This document shows positions 9,404 to 19,268 of a stretch of DNA of 64,000 nt, piece by piece. The first letter of the stretch is position 1; each line of letters starts with the position of its first letter. This DNA is from Aliiglaciecola sp. M165 (GTDB taxonomy: Bacteria; Pseudomonadota; Gammaproteobacteria; Enterobacterales; Alteromonadaceae). The DNA is taken from the NCBI RefSeq assembly GCF_007197995.1, contig NZ_VKKH01000001.1, positions 186,001 through 250,000 on the forward strand, written 5' to 3'. The notes under the pieces were generated by a model. That model made no database searches. It saw only the letters and a list, made by a program, of their open reading frames with translations, and was not told the origin of the DNA. The position numbers and the translations under genes were made by a program.

Positions 9404-10075
9404 TTAAAAACCAAATCCATGTTGTTTTTGACTTTCAGCTTCAATCGGTTTGACGAGTTCCTCTCCTTGATTTGCGACTTTATTTACCTTGTTTGAAACC
9501 GGGTAATATTCGTAATCATCTGGATAGGTATACCACGCAAGGCCTTCACATTGATCGTTGTCGCCAGCGAACCACTGTTTACTCTGGTCGCGGTCGAACA
9601 TTAAAGGCATGGCGTGATGTAAGGGTTCAAGAGGTCCTTGGGCTGGCCTAGTAATGATAGTAAATGAACCGGGATTATACTGGTTAGGCGACTCATATAA
9701 GCCACCAAATAAAATCGGGTCCCCATCTTTACGGCGGACAAAATAGGCCTGCTTTATGCCGTTTTCTTGTTTCCATTCATAATACCCCAACGCCGGCACA
9801 ATGCAGCGCTGTCCCTCTTTCCACGCGTGCCGAAAGGAGGGCTTTTCGGATAAAGTTTTTAAGCGGGCATTAAAGGTTGAAAATTCAGTATTGGCGGTTT
9901 TCACCCAGGAAGGCAGTAATCCCCAACGAAATACCTCACAGCCATCGGGCGTGACAATAGGCGCCAATTGAGTTGGCGCAATATTGAATCCCAGCTCAGC
10001 CTGCGCAGGCCAGTCGGCCAATACGTCCACCCAACCGTGCATTGCTCCTACATGGTTAGCGTAGCGTCCACACAT
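9404..10075 (-). CDS. SOS response-associated peptidase family (YedK/HMCES) protein
   Basis: A 223-aa protein starting MCGRYA, where Cys2 becomes the nucleophile after Met removal. HMCES/YedK proteins form a thiazolidine crosslink to abasic sites in single-stranded DNA and so shield the lesion. The conserved elements are present: N in FNARLKTL, E in GYYEWK and H in PLHHAMPLMF. Length is typical for the family. It stands alone, convergent with the plus-strand genes to its left. Family call firm. Confidence 0.93.
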   Translation of the reverse strand: MCGRYANHVGAMHGWVDVLADWPAQAELGFNIAPTQLAPIVTPDGCEVFRWGLLPSWVKTANTEFSTFNARLKTLSEKPSFRHAWKEGQRCIVPALGYYEWKQENGIKQAYFVRRKDGDPILFGGLYESPNQYNPGSFTIITRPAQGPLEPLHHAMPLMFDRDQSKQWFAGDNDQCEGLAWYTYPDDYEYYPVSNKVNKVANQGEELVKPIEAESQKQHGFGF

Positions 10076-10222
10076 TACTAATTCTCAGTCTAAACAATCG
10101 ATAAATACAGTATGGCAAAAATCGAAGATCCTAAAAAGCCAGCGACGATTTAAAGTTTGCCATTTGGCTGAAACAGGATTAATTTTGGTAAGTGTATTTT
10201 TTAAGCAAAAAGGAAGCTAAAA

Positions 10223-10786
10223 GTGAAAAAACAAATAATTGGCGTAGGTATTTTACTCTCTTTCATATCAGGGTGGGCCTCTGCAGAAGATAGCCCAAAG
10301 GAAGCCTGCCAAAACGCAGCCGAGCTTTATGCCGACAATGATGTAACCGGCGCTTTAGAAGAAGCCAAATGGTGCGTGACGTTACTCGAGCAGGAGAAAC
10401 AACAAAGTGTAAACCGTGTTTTCCCAGATACCTTAATGGGTTTTCAGGGGGCAGAAATTGAACACCAAAGTGCCATGGGATTTTCTTCCACAGTTAGGGA
10501 TTACAATCAAGGCGATCAAACCATTACCGTGACCTTAAGTGGTGGTAGTGCGATGGGTGGAGCAATGAATGCATTTGCGGCATTGGCACAGTATGGCGGC
10601 GGCACCAAAACTCGTATTCAAAAACGCAGCGCAACCATCAACAACAGTGATGGTCAGGTTCAAGTTATGGTGTCGCTCAAAAGTGGTGGCTTGTTGATGT
10701 TTGAAGCCTATGACATAACACAGACCAAAGTAGTCGATTTTGCTAAAGCATTCCCCGTCGAAAAACTGGATGACTCACAACAGTGA
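10223..10786 (+). CDS. Exported protein of unknown function
   Basis: A 187-aa protein with a signal peptide (MKKQIIGVGILLSF, cleavage after ASA). The mature N-terminus has two Cys (CQNAAELYADNDVTGALEEAKWC) in a short helical hairpin that resembles one TPR-like unit. A Gly/Ala/Met-rich stretch (GGSAMGGAMNAFAALAQYGGG, about residues 107-127) follows and could insert into a membrane. I do not recognise a family. AAAAGGAAG precedes the start. Confidence 0.6.
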   Translation: MKKQIIGVGILLSFISGWASAEDSPKEACQNAAELYADNDVTGALEEAKWCVTLLEQEKQQSVNRVFPDTLMGFQGAEIEHQSAMGFSSTVRDYNQGDQTITVTLSGGSAMGGAMNAFAALAQYGGGTKTRIQKRSATINNSDGQVQVMVSLKSGGLLMFEAYDITQTKVVDFAKAFPVEKLDDSQQ

Positions 10787-10817
10787 TAGCGCTTATCTAC
10801 AACTATAAATAAACTTA

Positions 10818-10846
10818 TGTTGCGTCAATAAAAAATTGGCGCGACA
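10818..10846. other. hairpin between genes
   Basis: TGTTGCGTCAA (10818-10828) can pair with TTGGCGCGACA (10836-10846), including two G-U pairs, around an A-rich loop. There is no strong T-run after it, so it is a weak terminator or a structured leader of the GST gene. Confidence 0.35.
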
Positions 10847-10873
10847 GTAGATGTTTTAACTGTGGAGACATCT

Positions 10874-11542
10874 ATGCTCAAATTATACGGTTTTGACGTG
10901 AGCAATTATTACAATATGCTCAAGCTCGCGTTGGCAATAAAAAAAGTCGACTACCAGGGCATCATCACTTATCCAAATCAAACCCCAGAATATCTTGCCA
11001 TTTGTCCCACAGGAAAGGTCCCAGCGCTGCAAACCGATGAAGGTATTTTGGTCGAAACCAATGTAATTATGGAATACATAGATGAGAACTATGGAGACGC
11101 TCAATTGTATGCCGGCTCCTCTTATCAAAAAGCCCGAATTAAAGAATTAGCCAAGATGATTGAGTTGTACCTTGAGTTACCCGCTCGACGTTGCCACACA
11201 GAGGCGTTTTGGGGTGTTCCGGTTCATGAGCAAACCAAAAAAGAAGTCAAACGTGCTTTGCTCAATGGTATGCAGTCGCTATCTCGTGCTGCATCGTTTT
11301 CACCCTATGTCGCGGGTGACACCTTCAGCGCCGCTGACATTTTCTTTTTATACTCAGCAGATTTAGCGTCATCAGTCGCCAGAAAGCTTTTTGATATAGA
11401 CTTACTAGCCGAAGCCCCTGGGGCCGCTGCACTCATGAAAAAACTCAATGAGATGCCTGAAGTTCAAGTGATCGCGCAAGCAAGAACTGATGCAACTCCT
11501 GCTTTTAATGCCTATCTGGCTGAAGCCTTTAAAAAGAAATAG
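10874..11542 (+). CDS. Glutathione S-transferase family protein
   Basis: A 222-aa protein with an N-terminal thioredoxin-like domain (MLKLYGFDVSNYYNMLKLAL; the cis-Pro segment GKVPALQTDEG; then VETNVIMEYIDENY) and an all-helical C-terminal domain from about residue 85, including the AADIFFLY helix. GSTs join glutathione to electrophiles or serve as disulphide reductases; the substrate is unknown. An in-frame GTG lies four codons upstream, but GGAG sits 7-8 bases before the ATG at 10874, which is therefore preferred. The M19 dipeptidase gene follows after 10 bases. Confidence 0.88.
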   Translation: MLKLYGFDVSNYYNMLKLALAIKKVDYQGIITYPNQTPEYLAICPTGKVPALQTDEGILVETNVIMEYIDENYGDAQLYAGSSYQKARIKELAKMIELYLELPARRCHTEAFWGVPVHEQTKKEVKRALLNGMQSLSRAASFSPYVAGDTFSAADIFFLYSADLASSVARKLFDIDLLAEAPGAAALMKKLNEMPEVQVIAQARTDATPAFNAYLAEAFKKK

Positions 11543-11552
11543 AGTAGCGTAA

Positions 11553-12728
11553 ATGAATTTGACCAAGATCACTGTGGCCTTAGTGGGTGTTATTTGCATT
11601 GCTTATGTGGGTATGCGAATTATTGCGCCGCCCATGCTAGAAAAACAGCTCAATCGCGTTAGCCCACTTGCCGATTATTCAGTCAACGAACAGGCTGCTG
11701 CGATACACAATCAGCTCATCGTGGGTGACTGGCATGCAGACAGTACGTTGTGGAATAGAGATTTACACGAACATGGGGGTTATGGTCATGTCGATCTGCC
11801 CAGATTGCGACAAGGAAATGTTGCACTACAGATGTTCACAACTGTCACCAAGTCCCCCGATGGCCTGAATTACGAACAAAACGATGCAGATACCAGAGAC
11901 AACATCACCCAATTGGCCTTCGCACAGGGTTGGCCGTTATCGACCTTAACCAGCTTAAAAGAAAGAGCCCTGTATCAAGCAGAAAAAATACATAAGCTTG
12001 CGCAAAAAAGCCCTGAAGATTTTATGTTGGTCACCTCGAAAGCTTCCTTAGCAGAATTCTTGCAGGCGCGCCTCTCAAACATTGATTTGGTAGCTGGATT
12101 GATTGGCACCGAGGGCTCTCATGCACTAGATGGTGAAATTGAAAACATTCAGGTTTTGTATGATAAGGGCTTTCGGATGATGAGCTTACAACACTTTTTC
12201 GATAACAAGTTGGGGGGCTCATTACACGGCACCAGCAACGCTGGTTTATCGGATTTTGGCCGCGAAGCCGTTCAGGTAATGCAAAGCATGGACATCATCG
12301 TCGATGTTTCTCACTCTTCGGCACAAACCGTTAGAGATGTATTGGCTATCAGCCAAAAGCCCTTGGTGATCAGCCACACCGGTTTTAAAGGTCATTGCGC
12401 GAATAAGCGCAACATCGATGATGAATTAATGCTGGAAATTAGTCAGCAAGGAGGACTGATTGCGGTGGGTTATTGGGATGAAGCCGTGTGTGGCATCACC
12501 CCAAGCGATATCGCCGACGCGATTATTTATGGCGTGAACTTGCTCGGCGAAGATCACGTCTCTTTAGGTTCAGATTTTGATGGTGCGGTGGAAACAGGTA
12601 TCGATACCAGCCACCTGCCACTGATTACGCAAGCTTTGCTGGAAAAAGGCATCGATACAGACGTCATTAGCAAGGTAATGGGTGGAAACATGCTTAAATT
12701 TTTACAGCAAAATTTACCTGATAACTAG
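11553..12728 (+). CDS. Membrane dipeptidase (peptidase M19)
   Basis: A 391-aa protein with an N-terminal hydrophobic anchor or signal (~5-25) and an M19 renal-dipeptidase-type barrel. Metal ligands are visible in order: HAD in GDWHADSTL, E in GTEGSHALDG, H in DVSHSS, H in VISHTGFKGHC and the terminal D in GSDFDG. The family cleaves dipeptides, including some D-containing ones. It lies 10 bases after the GST gene and ahead of an ABC exporter, so a link with peptide or glutathione turnover is possible but unproven. Confidence 0.9.
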   Translation: MNLTKITVALVGVICIAYVGMRIIAPPMLEKQLNRVSPLADYSVNEQAAAIHNQLIVGDWHADSTLWNRDLHEHGGYGHVDLPRLRQGNVALQMFTTVTKSPDGLNYEQNDADTRDNITQLAFAQGWPLSTLTSLKERALYQAEKIHKLAQKSPEDFMLVTSKASLAEFLQARLSNIDLVAGLIGTEGSHALDGEIENIQVLYDKGFRMMSLQHFFDNKLGGSLHGTSNAGLSDFGREAVQVMQSMDIIVDVSHSSAQTVRDVLAISQKPLVISHTGFKGHCANKRNIDDELMLEISQQGGLIAVGYWDEAVCGITPSDIADAIIYGVNLLGEDHVSLGSDFDGAVETGIDTSHLPLITQALLEKGIDTDVISKVMGGNMLKFLQQNLPDN

Positions 12729-12819
12729 AAACTTAAAAAAGTGACTTTTGGCACTTGTTAGTTTTGCTTGATTAATGAATGATAAATCTCATTAACTATC
12801 TGATTAACAAGGAAAAAGA

Positions 12820-13719
12820 ATGGACTCTGAAAAAACTATTCTACACGCCAAGAATTTGCATAAATCCTATGGCAATGTCAATGCTATTCAAGGCATAGAC
12901 TTTGCCATTGACCAATCTGGTGTGGTGGCAATTTTGGGTCAAAACGGGGCTGGAAAAACCACGTTAATTCAGTGTGCCCTGGGGCTAGAAAAAACTACCT
13001 CTGGTGAGCTGAAAACCCTTGGTCACCTTCCAGGGAATTTAAGTGCAAAACAACAAATCGGTGTGATTCTCCAAGACGCAGACCTACCCGATCTGCTCAC
13101 CGCAAGAGAGCAAATCATCTTGTTCGCAAGCTATTACCCTAATCCATTCTCGGTGGAGGAAGTTATTGAGCTGTGCAACCTAAGAGACTTTGTTGATAAG
13201 CGCTACAAGAAACTCTCTGGTGGACAAAAACGGCGTGTGCAATTTGCTTTGGCAGTAATTGGTGACCCCAAATTAATCTTTCTGGATGAACCCACCACTG
13301 GGCTTGATATAGAAGCCCGTCGAAATCTATGGCAAGTGATTAGAGGTTTCGCGGCTAAAGGCAAGACCATTGTCTTAACTACCCACTATCTTGAAGAAGC
13401 CGACGCCTTGGCTGATCGGATTATCGTGATGAATTCAGGCAAGATTGTTGCTGATGCAACGCCCGAAGATATCCACAATCAAGTCCGCGGCTCAGCAGTT
13501 CGCTGTCAAACACAGCTGACAGAAGCTCAACTTCGTGCATTGACAGGGGTTGAATCGGTTAAAATCGCCGGACGCTTCAGTGAGCTGCGCTGCTCAGATG
13601 TCAATGCGGCATTGACCGCGCTTTTAGCCAGCGATCCGGTTATCACTGACCTGACAGTCACTCAGCCGAAACTGGAAGACATTTTCACCCAATTAAGCCA
13701 GACAGGAGAGGCATCATGA
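12820..13719 (+). CDS. ABC transporter ATP-binding protein
   Basis: A 299-aa ATPase with Walker A (GQNGAGKT), Q-loop (VILQDADLPD), signature (LSGGQKRR), Walker B (LIFLDEP) and H-loop (TTHY). The extra C-terminal ~80 residues, after IVADATPEDI, are usual in ABC-2 exporters of the CcmA/NatA group. Its stop overlaps the ATG of the permease gene by four bases, so the pair forms one exporter. The substrate is unknown. Confidence 0.93.
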   Translation: MDSEKTILHAKNLHKSYGNVNAIQGIDFAIDQSGVVAILGQNGAGKTTLIQCALGLEKTTSGELKTLGHLPGNLSAKQQIGVILQDADLPDLLTAREQIILFASYYPNPFSVEEVIELCNLRDFVDKRYKKLSGGQKRRVQFALAVIGDPKLIFLDEPTTGLDIEARRNLWQVIRGFAAKGKTIVLTTHYLEEADALADRIIVMNSGKIVADATPEDIHNQVRGSAVRCQTQLTEAQLRALTGVESVKIAGRFSELRCSDVNAALTALLASDPVITDLTVTQPKLEDIFTQLSQTGEAS

Positions 13720-14459
13720 GCAGCTTGATTCGTTCATTTAGCTTAGAAGCAGGGGCTGAATTATTAAAGGCATTTCGCGCACCGGAGTTTATTATTCCAA
13801 CCCTAGGGATGCCAGTGGCGTTTTATTCGTTATTCGGCATCATGATTTCGGGTAGCAATTCTAATGCAGCTTACCTGCTTGCAACCTATGGCGTGTTTGC
13901 GGTGATGGGCCCTGCTATTTTTGGTTTTGGCGTGAGCGTTGCTAATGAACGAGACAAAGGCTGGTTGGCCATAAAACGAGCTGCGCCTAGCCGAGGTGCT
14001 AGCTACATAGGCGCCAAGGTGTGCAGTACGATTTTATTTTCTAGTGTGTCGGTAGCTTCGATCTATGCGGTTGCCGGTTTTGCTGCAGGCGTAGCGCTAC
14101 CTACACAAGTCTGGGCGAGTATGTTAGCGGTGCACATTTTGGCAACCTTTCCGTTTATTTTGGTCGGGCTGTGTATTGGTTTTTTGTGTAACAGTAATGC
14201 AGCGGTTGCCATTTCAAACGTATTCTTTTTGGCTTTTTCTGCTTTAGGCGGCTTATGGATCCCCATCATGATCTTTCCGCAAGCCATGCAAACCTTTGCG
14301 CATTTTTTACCGACATTCCATTTGAGTGAGATTGCGTTGGCGATCTCTGGCGCACCAGGTGAGCGAGATGTGCAATATCATTTATTGGCCATTGGTGTTA
14401 TGACGCTTTTGTTATTGGTCGCCACATCTATTGCTTGGTCAAAGCAACGTAACAACTAA
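13716..14459 (+). CDS. ABC-2 type permease
   Basis: A 247-aa membrane protein with about six helices, translated in overlap with the ATPase gene at 12820. The central ANERDKGWLAIKRAAPSR segment and the following helices fit ABC-2 membrane domains. It would form a homodimer with two copies of the ATPase. The following amidohydrolase starts 17 bases downstream and is probably co-transcribed. Confidence 0.88.
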   Translation: MSSLIRSFSLEAGAELLKAFRAPEFIIPTLGMPVAFYSLFGIMISGSNSNAAYLLATYGVFAVMGPAIFGFGVSVANERDKGWLAIKRAAPSRGASYIGAKVCSTILFSSVSVASIYAVAGFAAGVALPTQVWASMLAVHILATFPFILVGLCIGFLCNSNAAVAISNVFFLAFSALGGLWIPIMIFPQAMQTFAHFLPTFHLSEIALAISGAPGERDVQYHLLAIGVMTLLLLVATSIAWSKQRNN

Positions 14460-14476
14460 AGAAAGGGAAATCATTC

Positions 14477-16291
14477 ATGATACGTTCAATATTTGTCATC
14501 GCAACAACCATTATTGTTGCTGGACTTGCTCTGCTGATCAGTCTTTTGCCTACCCCTGAAACTAGTTTCTCAGAGCAGGCCGAATTAACAACTAACAGCT
14601 TGTTTATCAACGATATCGCAGTGTTTGATGGGCGAAAATTTCATCCTTCAATGGATGTTGCAATTAAAGATGGATTAATCGCGCAAATGGGGCAAGAGCT
14701 GGCTGCCCCAGACGATCTGCCGGTTATAGAGGGCAGCTCAATGACACTGATCCCAGGATTGATAGATGCGCATACCCATTCTTTTATGACAGCATTAAAT
14801 GACGCTTTGCGCTTTGGGGTCACTGCCCATTTGGATATGTTTACCTCTGAGTACGAATTAGCAAAGACGATATTAAAAAGGCAATCTTTGCAGCAAAGCG
14901 ATCAAGCAGACTTGTTCAGCTCAGGGACCATGGCAACCGTTGATAAAGGCCACGGCACCCAATATGGCTTTCCTATCGACACTATCGGTAGTATCGACGA
15001 AATAGAACAATGGGTGAGTGCGCGAAAACAAACGGGCGCCGACTACATCAAACTGGTTTACATGCCTTATCAAAATCGTATTCCCAGTTTGGATCGAAGC
15101 ACTGCAAGCGCGATAATAAAAGAAGCCAAAAAACAGCAGCTCATGGTCTTAGCTCACATATCAAAACAGGCAGCGGCTAGAGATATGATTGAAGAGGGCA
15201 TTGACGGTCTGGTTCATGTTTTTGCCGATTCTGTCGTTGAAGACGATTTACTCTTGCTCGCAAAAGAAAAAGGCGTGTTTGTCATCCCAACCTTGTCTGT
15301 GATTGCCGGAGTCGATGGTAGAGGCAATCAACAGGCACTTCTTGCTATAGAAGGCGTCGAAGACTTACTTTCAGGGCAACAGCGTTCAACCCTAAATGGC
15401 AGTTTCGGACAAAATATTCCAGGGTTTGATCTCGATATCGCACTGCAAAATGTTAAACAGTTTTTTGATGCTGGCGTACCTATTTTGGCAGGCTCAGATG
15501 CGCCTAACCCTGGCACAGCTTACGGAATTAGTACTCACGGTGAAATGCAGCTTCTAGTAGAGGCCGGTTTAACCGCTGAACAGGCACTGGTCGCTGCAAC
15601 GTCGTTACCTGCTCAACTGTTTGAACTTGAGGGCCGAGGACAAATCGCTGAAGGCGCCAGAGCGGATTTATTGTTGTTAAACGGCAACCCACTTACCGAC
15701 ATCACGCAAACACTACACATCGCATCGATTTACAAAAATGGTTTCAAGGTAGAACCTAACGTTACAAAGACGCAAACCACCAGCATCGCAGCATCGGCTT
15801 TACTGGGTGACTTTGAAGGCAATACTGAGCAATCACTTCAAAGTCAGGGGAATATGCAATGGACGCATTCCGATGATTCCTTTGCAAATGGAAAATCCAC
15901 AGCGCAAATTAGCGTTATAAGCACTGACGACGGCTCGTCAGTTTTGCAAGTAAAAGGCGAAGTCAACGCTGGCTTCCCTTACCCTTGGGCAGGTGCCGCG
16001 ATAGGAGATTTCACGCCTCCGGTAACCGCTATTGATGCGTCAGGATTTACCCACGTGGTATTCGATGTAAAAGGTAAAGCAGGTAATTACCGGATCATGG
16101 TCTTTGATGCGGTCAACCAAGGAATTCCCCCAAACCAGACATTTGAAATTACTGAGCAATGGCAAACCATTGAGATCAAGTTAGAGGGTTTTAAAGGATT
16201 TGAAGCCAAGGTATTTTCTGGCCTTTCGTTTGTTGCAGGACCCGATTTAGGTGAATTTCACTTCGTGTTGGATAATGTGCGTTTTGAATAA
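14477..16291 (+). CDS. Exported amidohydrolase with C-terminal CIA30-like domain
   Basis: A 604-aa protein with an N-terminal hydrophobic signal or anchor (~3-22), a metal-dependent amidohydrolase domain (~35-425) and a C-terminal beta-domain (~440-604) resembling CIA30/galactose-binding folds. Metal ligands are seen in HTHS (LIDAHTHS), Lys in YIKLVYMPY, His in VLAHISK, His in LVHVFAD and Asp in AGSDAPN. The family hydrolyses imides, ureas or dipeptides such as prolidase substrates. Position behind the ABC-2 pair suggests co-expression. The C-terminal call is less certain than the catalytic one. Confidence 0.85.
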   Translation: MIRSIFVIATTIIVAGLALLISLLPTPETSFSEQAELTTNSLFINDIAVFDGRKFHPSMDVAIKDGLIAQMGQELAAPDDLPVIEGSSMTLIPGLIDAHTHSFMTALNDALRFGVTAHLDMFTSEYELAKTILKRQSLQQSDQADLFSSGTMATVDKGHGTQYGFPIDTIGSIDEIEQWVSARKQTGADYIKLVYMPYQNRIPSLDRSTASAIIKEAKKQQLMVLAHISKQAAARDMIEEGIDGLVHVFADSVVEDDLLLLAKEKGVFVIPTLSVIAGVDGRGNQQALLAIEGVEDLLSGQQRSTLNGSFGQNIPGFDLDIALQNVKQFFDAGVPILAGSDAPNPGTAYGISTHGEMQLLVEAGLTAEQALVAATSLPAQLFELEGRGQIAEGARADLLLLNGNPLTDITQTLHIASIYKNGFKVEPNVTKTQTTSIAASALLGDFEGNTEQSLQSQGNMQWTHSDDSFANGKSTAQISVISTDDGSSVLQVKGEVNAGFPYPWAGAAIGDFTPPVTAIDASGFTHVVFDVKGKAGNYRIMVFDAVNQGIPPNQTFEITEQWQTIEIKLEGFKGFEAKVFSGLSFVAGPDLGEFHFVLDNVRFE

Positions 16292-16629
16292 TCGAACAAC
16301 GCAGAGATAGGAATAAATAGCGTTGCTTGCAGGCGTTGCTTATCTGGGATTGCGGTTGGTTATTGAGTCGTTTAAGTCGATTCACTTCAACCGCCGTATT
16401 GACGTCCAATAGAGCCAATCGCGATAAAAATGCGTTGAACGAACACACCCAACTGAATTTGTTTCTCTGATTGTGATGTATCGAAAAAAAGACACTAATC
16501 TGACTATTTTTCGCTCCATCACAATGAGTAGAAATTTGCGCTTTCTACGATCTTCAACTATATGAATTTATGAACAAATTTTAACCAATATTGTATTACC
16601 TGAATTCTTCGAAGCCAAGGGACGGTCAA
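16292..16629. other. non-coding gap before muramidase operon
   Basis: Should carry the promoter of the four-gene operon starting at 16630. It is AT-rich towards the gene. I see no strong terminator, operator or RNA. Confidence 0.4.
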
Positions 16630-17733
16630 ATGCTTAATATTTCACAAACCAGAAAATCTGGTCAAACCTTTGTCAGTAGCCTAATTGTTTTTACCCTGTT
16701 ATGGGTGGCATTGTATGTCGGCTCTCACTGGCTTGCAGACAAGGGATCTGGTTTATTGCATATAGACTTGACCGATTCATATCATCTTACCCCTCAAGGG
16801 GAATTCTTAATCAACGATGTCCTTGCGATTCACTGGGCAATGGGCGAGACCAACGCAGAAATCATACTGAAAAGATTGGATGAACGAACAGGCAAAATAA
16901 GAGTTTTATTAGAAAATCTCAAAACCAATTCTGCCCGTCTGCAAAATAGTCTGGAAGGACAATTCGAATCGCCACTGGGTCTTGAAGGCAGCCCAGTCGC
17001 TATTATCAACGAAGCTCGCTCTCGCGCCCATTGTGACGATAATTGCTACCTTTGGGACGAAGCATTAATAAGCATACAAAGCCTCATAAAAGATGTTTCC
17101 AATATAAATAGCTATTCTGATACCAACGACATAGCCAACCAACTGTTAATCACCCTATCAGACTTAAAGCAACAAATTGACGCACAAAAACGCGACGTCA
17201 AAGCGTTAAAACCCAGTAGCGCCCGTTCGTTTTTCTGGTCGAGTCCTACCGGAAGCTCAATTGAAGTGATTTTCTTTGCCGTGTTTGGCGTATTGGCAAA
17301 TTTGTTAGTGCATTCAGCTGAGTATTTGCGAAAAGGAAACTTTAAACCCAGCGAGCGCTGGGTTGCTTATGCAAAAATTGTTTATGGGCCTATTTTAGCT
17401 TGGATATTAGTGACCGCCATCGCTGTTGGATGGTTCGATCTGGGCGAATATGAAGTAGGCGTGCTAAGCCTTCCTTTGCTGGCGTTTATTCTTGGATTCT
17501 ATTCAAGAAAAACCGTCGCACTATTCGACAGATTAGGCAAAAAAGTCTTAGGTGAAGCCGAAAAGTCTATAGAAAAAGGGCCAGCAGAGATTACAGCGCG
17601 CCGCAAAGCTGCTCTGGACAAATTTATGCATTCACTGCGACCTAGAAGCCCCGCCGAGATCAAACGCACAGCCTTTGATCTAAAAGATGACATCGTAAAA
17701 ACCATCGTCATGGAAAAGGAGCTAAACAAATGA
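16630..17733 (+). CDS. Multi-pass membrane protein, first gene of the muramidase operon
   Basis: A 367-aa protein from the ATG at 16630 (AAGGGA about nine bases upstream; an in-frame TTG at 16591 lacks a site). One helix lies near residues 15-38, then a helical extracytoplasmic region (~40-205) with a CDDNC pair, then three helices in the C-terminal third (FFAVFGVLANLLV; IVYGPILAWILVTAIAVGW; GVLSLPLLAFILGFYSRKTV), and a charged cytoplasmic tail. No family recognised. Its stop overlaps the next start (ATGA), so the two products are probably made together. Confidence 0.75.
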   Translation: MLNISQTRKSGQTFVSSLIVFTLLWVALYVGSHWLADKGSGLLHIDLTDSYHLTPQGEFLINDVLAIHWAMGETNAEIILKRLDERTGKIRVLLENLKTNSARLQNSLEGQFESPLGLEGSPVAIINEARSRAHCDDNCYLWDEALISIQSLIKDVSNINSYSDTNDIANQLLITLSDLKQQIDAQKRDVKALKPSSARSFFWSSPTGSSIEVIFFAVFGVLANLLVHSAEYLRKGNFKPSERWVAYAKIVYGPILAWILVTAIAVGWFDLGEYEVGVLSLPLLAFILGFYSRKTVALFDRLGKKVLGEAEKSIEKGPAEITARRKAALDKFMHSLRPRSPAEIKRTAFDLKDDIVKTIVMEKELNK

Positions 17734-18821
17734 AACCTTTACTGATCTGCCTCGTGGCATGCACCTTGGCGATTAGCGGTTGCCTGACTACGTCACAAAC
17801 AACAAAAGATGTCGCAGGTACAGTTATTGATGCAGCAGGAATCATGCACCAGCAACATATCAACACCATTGATGCCTACATTAAGTCGTTAGAAGCAGCG
17901 AGAGACGACACCAACACGCTGTTCAACGTCATTCAAAACGATAGCGTACAGGCTAGAGCTTTAAAAAAACAAATTCTGGAATTAACAGCGCAAGCAATGA
18001 CAGGCGACGCACTGTTGAAATACCAAAACAAAGTTCAACAACAGATATTTTCAGGACTTGATCAGAGAATTGAAGATGAATTTTGGCCGCCAGTTGTCGC
18101 CAAACAAAATGTATATAGAAGTCAAGCTGATGCCTTGGGTGATGTGGTGAAATCCCATACCTGTGCAACAAGTCCTCAAGGATGCGGTGCAATCGCCATG
18201 GCGGACTATCAAAAGATCAACAAAGAATATCGCGACTACAGCGTTGCTGCAGAATATATTATCCACCTTGGATACAAAAAGGAGACTGAGATATGGCAAC
18301 AGGCAGTAGAATCTTTTGAGGAGCAAAAAATCAATCTGGAGTCCAAAGTTTCAAATTTTATTGCTAAGCAGGATTTGCAACTAAATATCTCGACCGAGGC
18401 GCTAGCGCAAGAGCTAAAGCAGGTCGCCAGCAATTTTGATAACACAATTGCCCAGTTAGAAAAAGACAAAGCCATCGCTGCACAACATTGGGCTTCCACA
18501 GAACGATCGTTGAAAGTATTACAAAGCGAACTTAGCAAACCTGCCATCTGGGAGTCGATATTAAGCGGAATGTCTGACCAGGCTAAAACTTTGTTAACGA
18601 GTTACAGTGGCACCATCAATCAGGCCGTAAGCGGTGTATTTGGGCAAGATATTGGCAACCTTGTCAGCAACTCTTTTGTCAGTCAGGTAGAGGGCATCAT
18701 TGATATTGGTGTTGGAAATATTAGCTCAACGGTTGGTAGTGCGATTAAAGATGCGCAAACGGTTTTAAATAAGGAAGCCGAGCAGTTTAATACCACCAAT
18801 AACATTAACGTCAGGTTATAG
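17730..18821 (+). CDS. Helical lipoprotein, second gene of the muramidase operon
   Basis: A 363-aa protein with a type II signal peptide (LVACTLAISGC; lipid-anchored Cys18). The mature part is almost all helical, with coiled-coil-like stretches and a CATSPQGC pair in the middle. The C-terminal ~70 residues are Gly/Ser-rich and weakly hydrophobic (ISSTVGSAIKDAQTVL). Start overlaps the previous stop by four bases. No family recognised; a structural or tethering role in the envelope is inferred from the layout. Confidence 0.75.
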   Translation: MKPLLICLVACTLAISGCLTTSQTTKDVAGTVIDAAGIMHQQHINTIDAYIKSLEAARDDTNTLFNVIQNDSVQARALKKQILELTAQAMTGDALLKYQNKVQQQIFSGLDQRIEDEFWPPVVAKQNVYRSQADALGDVVKSHTCATSPQGCGAIAMADYQKINKEYRDYSVAAEYIIHLGYKKETEIWQQAVESFEEQKINLESKVSNFIAKQDLQLNISTEALAQELKQVASNFDNTIAQLEKDKAIAAQHWASTERSLKVLQSELSKPAIWESILSGMSDQAKTLLTSYSGTINQAVSGVFGQDIGNLVSNSFVSQVEGIIDIGVGNISSTVGSAIKDAQTVLNKEAEQFNTTNNINVRL

Positions 18822-18831
18822 GGAGCGACAA

Positions 18832-19257
18832 ATGCCAAACTTTAGACCGCCAGATATCGATCCAGCGCTGACTCAAGAAGCGCAACAAGTTGTGAATGAA
18901 GCCTCGGCAAAGATGGAAAGCTGGTTAGTGGAGTCATTCGAAAAGTTGGAAAAAGATTTCGACAAAAGCCTTAGTGACATTCAGGCTACCCTCGATGCTG
19001 AAAAAAACAAATTTATTGAAGAAGAGCAGCGCCAAGCAAAACAGCTTCAAGACCAATTGAACCAGCTTAAAGCTGCCACACAGTTTCTTACGCCACTTGA
19101 CCCGGATCAAAATGCAGTGATCGAAAAGCTAAATATTTTGGCAAGTCAGGCAGAGCAAGATTTGAAAGCTCGCGAAGAACGCTGGACAAACTTCGGTAGC
19201 AAAGCGGTTTCCATCGCACATACCGGAGTCAAAACCTTGATCAAAGGCGTTCTTTAA
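18832..19257 (+). CDS. Small coiled-coil protein, third gene of the muramidase operon
   Basis: A 141-aa protein without signal peptide, dominated by one long charged coiled coil (~20-115; FEKLEKDFDKSLSDIQATL) and a short non-polar C-terminus (VSIAHTGVKTLIKGVL) that could be amphipathic. GGGAG lies before the ATG. It is 10 bases from the lipoprotein gene and 11 from the muramidase gene. No homologue recognised. Confidence 0.7.
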   Translation: MPNFRPPDIDPALTQEAQQVVNEASAKMESWLVESFEKLEKDFDKSLSDIQATLDAEKNKFIEEEQRQAKQLQDQLNQLKAATQFLTPLDPDQNAVIEKLNILASQAEQDLKAREERWTNFGSKAVSIAHTGVKTLIKGVL

Positions 19258-19268
19258 AGGAATTTAAT